Shown piece after piece: positions 31,451 through 36,802 of a stretch of 36,802 bases of DNA. The notes below the pieces were generated by a model. It ran no database searches, was not told the origin of the DNA, and worked only from the letters and a program-made list of their open reading frames with translations. How positions within the stretch are numbered: position 1 is the first letter of the stretch; every line of letters begins with the position of its first letter. The position numbers and the translations under genes were made by a program. Origin of the DNA: Methanoculleus sp. UBA303 (lineage in GTDB: Archaea; Halobacteriota; Methanomicrobia; Methanomicrobiales; Methanoculleaceae); the NCBI GenBank assembly GCA_002501655.1, contig DANY01000053.1, positions 16,838 through 53,639 on the forward strand, read 5' to 3'.

Positions 31451-32059
31451 ATGCGATCGATCGTCTACTACGTGCGGGAGTTCCTCCGGCCGGAATGGCT
31501 GAAAAAGTTCTTCTTCGCAAAGACCGCACCCCTGGTCACCCCCCCGTACTTCAAGGACTACCCGTCCCGGACGGAGAAGGAGTGCACGGGGTGCTTCTCC
31601 TGCATGATGATCTGTCCGGCGCCCGAGGCCATCGAGGTGCTCCGCCGCAAGGACCGGTGGGAGCCCGCGATCTACCGGGGCCACTGTATCAGGTGCGGCC
31701 TCTGCGTCGAGGCGTGCCCCGAAGACGTCCTTACAAGCGGGCGAATCCTCGACGTCACCCGGCACGACGGGACGGCGCTCCGCTCGTGGTACCGTCTCCA
31801 GGTCGACGATACGCTCTGCATGCGGTGCGGGAACTGCTGTGTCTCCTGCCCGATCAACAAGCAGGTAGACCCGCAACTCGCGGGGACCGGGACGTCGTCG
31901 AGTGATGAGGTCATCATGCGGATCGAGGGGGGGCGGGTAAAGATACTCCACGAGGAGAAGTGCACGGGGTGCAAGACCTGCGAGATCCACTGCCCGAACC
32001 GTGCAATCAGGGTCGCCCGCATGGTGGAAGGGGTGCAGGGAGAGGAGGCGGAGGCATGA
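31451..32059 (+). CDS. Four-cluster ferredoxin subunit (EhaP-like), between eha and fwd
   Basis: A 202-residue iron-sulfur protein with four complete C-x2-C-x2-C-x3-C-P motifs: from C45 ('CTGCFSCMMICP'), then 'CIRCGLCVEACP', 'CMRCGNCCVSCP' and 'CTGCKTCEIHCP'. It should therefore hold four [4Fe-4S] clusters. The N-terminal 'YYVREFLRPEWLKKFFF' recalls NuoI/EchF-type membrane-associated subunits. It begins 4 bases after ehaO and overlaps fwdD by ATGA, so it is coupled to Fwd as well as to Eha. It may be the electron bridge between them; Eha elsewhere has larger polyferredoxins here. Confidence 0.82.
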   Translation: MRSIVYYVREFLRPEWLKKFFFAKTAPLVTPPYFKDYPSRTEKECTGCFSCMMICPAPEAIEVLRRKDRWEPAIYRGHCIRCGLCVEACPEDVLTSGRILDVTRHDGTALRSWYRLQVDDTLCMRCGNCCVSCPINKQVDPQLAGTGTSSSDEVIMRIEGGRVKILHEEKCTGCKTCEIHCPNRAIRVARMVEGVQGEEAEA

Positions 32060-32445
32060 CGTTTCTGATGATCACCGGGCGGACGGTGAACCAGGGTGTG
32101 ACCGTCGAGAAAAAGACCTCTGCCGCCTACGCGGAGGAGACCTCGACCTGTTTCATGCACGAGTTCGATATGCTGGAACTCGGGCTTGCCGACCTGGATA
32201 CTGTCATGCTGACCGGAGTTTGTGGGACGGTCGTCATGCGGGCGGTTGCGTCGGGCGAGGTCGAGATGGGCACCGTCTTCGTCCCTTACGGACCGTATGC
32301 AAACCACATCATCGCTGCCGATACACACTCCACCGGTATGCCGGACTTCAAGTCGCACGAGGTGGAGATCGAACCGACGGACGAAGAACCCAAGAGTGTT
32401 CACGGACTGATGGAAGACCTGGGAGGCCTTGCCTATGATCGTTAA
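32056..32445 (+). CDS. fwdD: Formylmethanofuran dehydrogenase subunit D
   Basis: A 129-residue molybdopterin-dinucleotide-binding subunit matching FwdD/FmdD in length and content ('LMITGRTVNQGVTVEK', 'FVPYGPYANHII', 'STGMPDFKSHEVEI'). It binds one of the pterin cofactors together with subunit B. The start overlaps the ferredoxin stop (ATGA), and the end overlaps fwdB by 11 bases. Confidence 0.87.
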   Translation: MTFLMITGRTVNQGVTVEKKTSAAYAEETSTCFMHEFDMLELGLADLDTVMLTGVCGTVVMRAVASGEVEMGTVFVPYGPYANHIIAADTHSTGMPDFKSHEVEIEPTDEEPKSVHGLMEDLGGLAYDR

Positions 32446-33718
32446 AGATGCGGTCTGCCCCTTCTGCGGGTGCCTCTGCGACGACATCGAGGTTGAGGTG
32501 GAAGGGAACAGGGTGGTCGCGGTTGCGAACGCCTGCGAGCTCGGAACAACGAAGTTCATGTGCGAGGAGAGGCTGAAAGGCCCGATCCTGCGCGATGGGG
32601 ATGGATGGAAGGAGATCACGTACGATGAGGCGATCCGGTATGCCGCCGATACGCTTCTTTCGGCCGAGCGCCCGCTCCTCTACGGGTGGAGCGGCACCCA
32701 CGGGGAGGCACAGTGCGTGGGGGTGCACATGGCCGAACTCATACGGGGCGTCATCGACAACACATCCTCGGTCTGCCACGGGCCGTCGATTCTCGCCATC
32801 CAGGAGGTCGGGCACCCGGGGTGTACGCTCGGTGTGGTGAAGAACCGGGCCGACCTCGTGATCTACTGGGGCTCGAACCCGATCGACGCTCACCCCCGGC
32901 ACCTCTCCCGGTACACGCGCTATGCGGACGGGTTCTTCCTCGAGAACGCCTTCCGCGACCGGAAGGTGATCGTCGTGGACATCCGGAGAACCCAGACCGC
33001 GAACATCGCCGATGAGTTCGTGCAGATCAAGCCCGGCGGAGACTACGCGGTCCTCTCCGCGCTCCGGGCAATCGTCCAGGGAAAGACGGAGACGATCCCG
33101 CGGACGGTCGCGGGCGTCACCCGGGAGCAGCTCGTCCGGGTGGCAAACCTCTGCAAAGGGGCGAAGTTCGGTGCGGTCTACTTTGGGGTCGGGCTCACGA
33201 TGACCCGGGGGAAGTACAAGAACATCAGAAACGCCATCGAACTCGTCTCCGAGCTGAGCCGGCACACAAAGTTCACCATATCGGCGATGCGGGGCCACTA
33301 CAACGTCTACGGGTCCAACGAAGTGAACACCTGGATGACCGGCTACCCCTTCGGTATCGACTTCTCGCGGGGGATAGCCTTCTATAACCCCGGGGAGACA
33401 ACGGCGGTGGATATCCTGGCCCGGAAAGAGTGCGACGCGGCGCTGATCGTCGGAAGCGACCCGGCCGCCCACTTCCCGCGCCGGTGCCTGGAACACCTTG
33501 CCGATATACCGGTGATCCAGATCGACCCCTACCCGAACGCCACCACCGCATTCTGCAACGTCCAGATCCCGGTGGCGGTGACCGGCATCGATGCTGTGGG
33601 AACGGCCTACCGGATGGACGGGGTGCCTATCCGGACGCGGAGGGTTCTCTCCACCGACTATCCGTCCGACGAGGAGGTCCTCTTACGGATGTATACACTG
33701 ATGCAGGGGGCGAGATAG
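32435..33718 (+). CDS. fwdB: Formylmethanofuran dehydrogenase subunit B
   Basis: A 427-residue tungsten- or molybdenum-pterin subunit that reduces CO2 to formate with low-potential electrons. The N-terminal [4Fe-4S] site is C8, C11 and C15 ('CPFCGCLC') plus a later Cys ('NACELG'). C114 in 'TSSVCHGPS' is the likely metal ligand; this is a cysteine form, not selenocysteine. ATG 32435 is preferred to TTG 32429 because GGGAGG lies 8 bases before it. Whether it is the W or Mo isoenzyme cannot be read directly. Confidence 0.9.
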   Translation: MIVKDAVCPFCGCLCDDIEVEVEGNRVVAVANACELGTTKFMCEERLKGPILRDGDGWKEITYDEAIRYAADTLLSAERPLLYGWSGTHGEAQCVGVHMAELIRGVIDNTSSVCHGPSILAIQEVGHPGCTLGVVKNRADLVIYWGSNPIDAHPRHLSRYTRYADGFFLENAFRDRKVIVVDIRRTQTANIADEFVQIKPGGDYAVLSALRAIVQGKTETIPRTVAGVTREQLVRVANLCKGAKFGAVYFGVGLTMTRGKYKNIRNAIELVSELSRHTKFTISAMRGHYNVYGSNEVNTWMTGYPFGIDFSRGIAFYNPGETTAVDILARKECDAALIVGSDPAAHFPRRCLEHLADIPVIQIDPYPNATTAFCNVQIPVAVTGIDAVGTAYRMDGVPIRTRRVLSTDYPSDEEVLLRMYTLMQGAR

Positions 33719-35419
33719 ATGAACGAACTCCTGATCAAGAACGCCTGCGTGATCGATCCTCTCCGGGGCATCAACGCCGAGACGATGGATATCGCCATCC
33801 GTGATGGCAGGATCGTCGAGGAGGTGAGCGGTGCGGCGGAGGTGATCGACGCCCACGGCGCGCTCACCCTTCCGGGCGGGATCGATTCGCACACCCATAT
33901 CTGCGGGACGAAGGTGAACTTCGGGCGGTACATGAGCCCTGAGGATATGCGGGCCGGCAGAACACCCCGGCGCGGGCCGCTGCACGCCACGTCCGGGTAC
34001 AGCGTCCCGACAACCTACGGCAACAGTTACCGCTACAGCGTTATGGGCTACACCACCCTGCTCGAGGGTGCGATGGCGCCGCTCGAAGCCCGCCACACCC
34101 ACGAGGAGTTCACCTATACCCCGCTCCAGGACACGATGGCAAACGTCCTCTTCGACGGGAACTGGGGGGTCATGGAGGCGATCCGCGACGGCGACATAAA
34201 GCGAGTTGCGGCCATCATCGCCTGGACGCTCCGGGCGGTGAAGGGGTTTGGCGTCAAACTCACGAATCCCGGCGGCACCGAGGCCTGGCAGTGGGGCAAG
34301 AACGTCTCGTGCATCAGGGACCCGGTGCCCTACTTCGAGGTGACGCCCGCCGAGATCATCCGATCGGTCGTCGAGGCGAACGAACTCCTCCACCTTCCGC
34401 ACTCGGTCCACCTCCACTGCAACAACCTGGGCACACCGGGGAATTACACTTGCACGCTCGGGTCTCTCGGCCTCATACCGGACCTGAACCGGAAGCGGCA
34501 GACCCTGTATGCCACCCACGTCCAGTTCCATGCCTACGGGGGGTCGGGGTGGAGGGATTTCTGCTCGAAGAGCGAGCCGATTGCGAGGTTCGTCAACATG
34601 CGCCCGCAGATCGTCATGGATATGGGACAGGTGATGTTTGGCAAGACGACCACGATGACCGCCGACGGGCCGATGGAGTTCAACCTCTACCGCCTCCACC
34701 ACGACAAGTGGAGCAACCACGACGTGGAACTCGAGACCGGTTCCGGGATCATACCGGTCATCTACCGGCGCAAGAATCTGGTCAACTCGATCATGTGGGC
34801 GATCGGCCTTGAGCTCGCTCTCCTCACGAAGAGCCCCTGGCAGTGCCTGCTCACGACGGATAACCCGAACGGTGCGCCGTTCGTCCGCTACCCGGAGATC
34901 ATCGCCCTCCTGATGAGCAAGCGGTACCGTGACGCCGAGTTCGCCACGGTCCACCCCGATACCGCGGCAAGGGTGCCCCTCCCGGCGATCGAGCGGGAAC
35001 TCGACTGGTACGAGATTGCGGTGATGACCCGGGCCGGCCAGGCGAAGGCGCTCGGTATCCAGGATCTCGGGAAAGGCCATCTCGGGCCGGGCGCCGAGGC
35101 GGACATCGCCATCTACCCGCTCCGTATCGACGAGGTCGATCCGTCGACCGACTACCGGAAGGTTATCGAGGCGTTCGGCCGGACCGAGTACACGATCAAG
35201 CGGGGCCGGGTCGTCGCCCGGAGGGGCGAGTGTCTGGTCGACGGGAGCAACGCCACGTTCTGGGTCAGGCCGAAGGTCTCCGACGCCTACGATATGGGGA
35301 AAGACCCCGACTTCATCGAGAAGTTCGACCGCTACTATACGGTCCGGATGAGGAACTACCCGGTGCAGGAGGAGTACCTGAACCGGAACCGGTGCATCGA
35401 GACGGAGGCGGCGATATGA
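33719..35419 (+). CDS. fwdA: Formylmethanofuran dehydrogenase subunit A
   Basis: A 566-residue amidohydrolase-fold subunit that condenses formate with methanofuran at a binuclear zinc centre. H58 and H60 in 'GGIDSHTHICG' are the first metal ligands; 'VHLHCNNLG' and 'THVQFHAYGG' give further His ligands; a lysine in 'TLRAVKGFGVKLTNPGG' is probably carboxylated. Length and motifs are normal. It directly abuts the fwdB stop and overlaps fwdC. Confidence 0.92.
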   Translation: MNELLIKNACVIDPLRGINAETMDIAIRDGRIVEEVSGAAEVIDAHGALTLPGGIDSHTHICGTKVNFGRYMSPEDMRAGRTPRRGPLHATSGYSVPTTYGNSYRYSVMGYTTLLEGAMAPLEARHTHEEFTYTPLQDTMANVLFDGNWGVMEAIRDGDIKRVAAIIAWTLRAVKGFGVKLTNPGGTEAWQWGKNVSCIRDPVPYFEVTPAEIIRSVVEANELLHLPHSVHLHCNNLGTPGNYTCTLGSLGLIPDLNRKRQTLYATHVQFHAYGGSGWRDFCSKSEPIARFVNMRPQIVMDMGQVMFGKTTTMTADGPMEFNLYRLHHDKWSNHDVELETGSGIIPVIYRRKNLVNSIMWAIGLELALLTKSPWQCLLTTDNPNGAPFVRYPEIIALLMSKRYRDAEFATVHPDTAARVPLPAIERELDWYEIAVMTRAGQAKALGIQDLGKGHLGPGAEADIAIYPLRIDEVDPSTDYRKVIEAFGRTEYTIKRGRVVARRGECLVDGSNATFWVRPKVSDAYDMGKDPDFIEKFDRYYTVRMRNYPVQEEYLNRNRCIETEAAI

Positions 35420-36186
35420 AGGTCACGCTTGCTATGAAACCAGGCCCGAGGTCGTTCATTCCCATCGAGGCGGAGTCGATCGTCCCGAAGAACTTCCTTG
35501 CCGGCACCGATCTGGCTGTCTGGCGGGGGAACCGCGAACTCCGGCTCGACGAAGTCTTCTCGGTCTCGGTTGAGGGCGATGCCGACCGGCCGGAGGATGT
35601 CGAGGTCGTCCTCTCGGGGGATGATACGTTCCGGTTGAAGAGAGTCGGGGAGTATATGGACGGCGGCAAAATTACCGTCCTTGGCGATATCGGTATGCAC
35701 TGCGGTAACTTCATGAGCGGCGGGACCATCGAGATCCACGGTAACGCCGACGGCTGGCTGGGCCGGGAGATGACGGGAGGGACCATCCTCTGCCGGGGCG
35801 ACGTCGCTGACTACTGTGCGTCGGGATACCGCGGCGGCAGGAAGGGCATGAAGGGCGGCAGCGTCGAGGTCTTCGGCCGCGCCGGCGACTTCCTGGCGGA
35901 GAGCATCGCCGGCGGCACCGTGACTGTGCACGGCGATGCCGGGGATATGGCCGGTGCGGAGATGCACGGGGGCACGCTCATCGTCCACGGGGACTGCCGC
36001 CGTCCGGCAGCGAACATGAAGACCGGTTCCTGCTACGTCTACGGGACCGCGCAGGGGATGCTCCCCACGTTTGCGAAGAACGGGACGGTTCAGCACGAAG
36101 GGCGCACGCTTATCCATTTCACCGGCGATATTGCGAACCGGGGAAAAGGAAATCTTTTTGTGAAGGGCTACAAATATCTGGATTGA
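35416..36186 (+). CDS. fwdC: Formylmethanofuran dehydrogenase subunit C
   Basis: A 256-residue subunit with the right-handed beta-helix of the GXGXXG/GltB C-terminal family: repeated turns such as 'GGTIEIHGNADGWLG', 'GGTILCRGDVADY', 'GGSVEVFGRAGDFL', 'GGTVTVHGDAGDM' and 'GGTLIVHGDC'. It binds subunit A in the core FwdABCD complex. The start overlaps fwdA (ATGA). The stop shares its last A with the ATG of the small zinc-ribbon gene. No fwdE, F, G or H is present here. Confidence 0.9.
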   Translation: MKVTLAMKPGPRSFIPIEAESIVPKNFLAGTDLAVWRGNRELRLDEVFSVSVEGDADRPEDVEVVLSGDDTFRLKRVGEYMDGGKITVLGDIGMHCGNFMSGGTIEIHGNADGWLGREMTGGTILCRGDVADYCASGYRGGRKGMKGGSVEVFGRAGDFLAESIAGGTVTVHGDAGDMAGAEMHGGTLIVHGDCRRPAANMKTGSCYVYGTAQGMLPTFAKNGTVQHEGRTLIHFTGDIANRGKGNLFVKGYKYLD

Positions 36187-36335
36187 TGGTCAGACACGCA
36201 TGTGGGTTCGAGGCCCCGATTCACTGTAAGCGATGCGGGAGACCGCTATCCAGCAACGAACGTGCGGGCCTTTACTGCCCGCACTGCGGAAGGAGGGTGA
36301 GCATGCTCTGTCCGGGCTGCGGGCGCCTCTGGTGA
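36186..36335 (+). CDS. 49-residue zinc-ribbon microprotein at the operon end
   Basis: A short frame whose ATG overlaps the fwdC stop by one base (TGATG). The 49-residue product has three C-x2-C knuckles, C14/C17 ('CKRCG'), C31/C34 ('CPHCG') and C42/C45 ('CPGCG'), plus C6. That can build at least one double zinc ribbon. There are no membrane segments. Position and coupling make it the nineteenth gene of the eha-fwd operon; it may be a maturation, redox or regulatory factor, which is inference. Its stop TGA directly abuts the TGA (TCA) of the convergent gene. Confidence 0.72.
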   Translation: MVRHACGFEAPIHCKRCGRPLSSNERAGLYCPHCGRRVSMLCPGCGRLW

Positions 36336-36602
36336 TCAGGCCCGGTTCTTCACCCACTCGGCATACCGGGCCCGTAACTGCTGGACGTCACGCTCCGTCA
36401 GGTCTTCCTTTCCGGTCTGGTGCAGGTATGACTCCAGTTGCTCCACCACCTGTTCTGCATCCTGGAAGTCATCGACATCCAGGTAGACCGGTGCGCGCCC
36501 GACATTCATCGCCTCGCCGCACATCGGGCAGAGTCTCCAGCGCTGGTAGTGGTCCACGTAGGTGAAGGTCTTGCAGCCGGGGCAGCGGATGACGAGATAC
36601 AT
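36336..36602 (-). CDS. Zinc-ribbon protein (DUF1922-like)
   Basis: An 88-residue protein with an N-terminal zinc ribbon, C7/C10 ('RCPGCKTF') and C25/C28 ('LCPMCGEAM'), followed by a helical, acidic C-terminal half ('DAEQVVEQLESYLH' and 'ERDVQQLRARYAEW'). It resembles archaeal DUF1922-type ribbons. ATG 36602 is chosen over the 27-residue longer frame because a TATA element lies 30-38 bases upstream, implying a very short leader. It converges with the operon end without any spacer. Function unknown; nucleic-acid binding is possible. Confidence 0.7.
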   Translation of the reverse strand: MYLVIRCPGCKTFTYVDHYQRWRLCPMCGEAMNVGRAPVYLDVDDFQDAEQVVEQLESYLHQTGKEDLTERDVQQLRARYAEWVKNRA

Positions 36603-36628
36603 AATTAAAGGGAATGTGCGGGCGGGCG

Positions 36629-36642
36629 AATTTATAGTTATC
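36629..36642 (-). promoter_or_regulatory. TATA box of the convergent zinc-ribbon gene
   Basis: The minus-strand TAACTATAAATTC (36629-36641) is centred about 34 bases from the ATG at 36602. Confidence 0.45.
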
Positions 36643-36765
36643 CATGCTGCCTTCTTCTTGCGGGGCCGGGGTGTGCTCCTCACGGGGACTACCCGATAGA
36701 ACGATCATGCGGGATGGCGAGAGGCTACACACACGGGCAACCCCTGGACACAGGACCGTGGTGGC

Positions 36766-36802
36766 TATCGTCACGCACTGCCCCCGCCCCAAGGGGCGGG
36801 GG
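36766..36802 (+). repeat. GC-rich hairpin repeat, copy 3 (window right edge)
   Basis: TATCGTCACGCACTGCC leads into a hairpin of two perfect 10-base arms (36781-36790 and 36793-36802) around AA; the window ends at its last base. The flank matches the elements at 13295 and, on the minus strand, at 47. Confidence 0.65.

Noticed and set aside
33683..35080. 465-residue minus-strand frame
   Set aside because: Antisense of fwdA, Arg/His/Val-rich, with no recognisable domain; fwdA on the plus strand is certain.
1..36802. CRISPR array or insertion sequence
   Set aside because: No direct repeats with regular unique spacers and no transposase, integrase or cas gene were seen; the 12-bp arrays at 15.3-15.7 kb are far too short in period for CRISPR.

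Overview
The window looks like chromosomal DNA of a hydrogenotrophic methanogen of the order Methanomicrobiales, most likely Methanoculleus or a close relative. The evidence is a G+C-rich sequence, archaeal TATA-type promoters (several giving leaderless or near-leaderless starts), abundant ATGA/GTGA stop-start overlaps, energy-converting hydrogenase A (Eha) genes, and formylmethanofuran dehydrogenase (Fwd) genes. The genus is an inference; no marker such as rRNA or mcrA is present.

Layout. 1-2016: a GC hairpin repeat at the left edge, a small membrane protein, a 26-residue lysine-rich microprotein whose Shine-Dalgarno (SD) sequence lies in a hairpin, and a UPF0316/DUF2179 membrane protein. 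2183-6450 (minus strand): a KefB/CPA2-type cation antiporter with TrkA domains, a GT4 glycosyltransferase and a DUF457-type membrane protein. 6749-12665 (plus strand): a glycan block made of an ATP-grasp ligase, a polysaccharide deacetylase, a LegB-like sugar-nucleotide dehydratase, a nucleotidyltransferase, a DegT/LegC-type aminotransferase and a PHP phosphoesterase. 12829-12913: tRNA-Leu(UAG).

13150-21146 is an accessory-looking, partly decayed minus-strand region. It holds a frameshifted DUF4268-like remnant, a PIN-like protein, a Schlafen/RecG-like ATPase that has lost its N-terminal part, and a putative DNA-binding protein whose gene contains two arrays of 8-bp TTGCAA-centred boxes at an exact 12-bp period. 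It also holds a three-gene sensory operon: a PAS-repeat sensor, an N-terminally truncated UroD/MtaA-type methyltransferase, and a DUF1638-like/GAF/histidine kinase interrupted by one in-frame TAG.

21562-24728 (plus): a TrkH potassium transporter and a Wzx-like flippase. 25350-36335 (plus): one tightly overlapped run of 19 genes, ehaB through ehaO, a four-cluster ferredoxin, fwdD-B-A-C and a 49-residue zinc-ribbon protein. It sits behind a promoter whose TATA element lies between two 10-bp inverted arms. Eha is expected to use the ion gradient to drive H2-dependent reduction of ferredoxin, and Fwd uses low-potential electrons to reduce CO2 to formylmethanofuran, so the operon physically links first-step CO2 reduction with its electron supply. 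A convergent zinc-ribbon gene abuts the operon end, and a second copy of the GC hairpin repeat closes the window.

The most interesting items are the Eha-ferredoxin-Fwd superoperon with its palindromic promoter, the methyltransferase plus DUF1638-kinase sensory operon with an amber codon, the intragenic iteron-like arrays, the microprotein with a sequestered SD, and the hairpin repeat family at both window ends.
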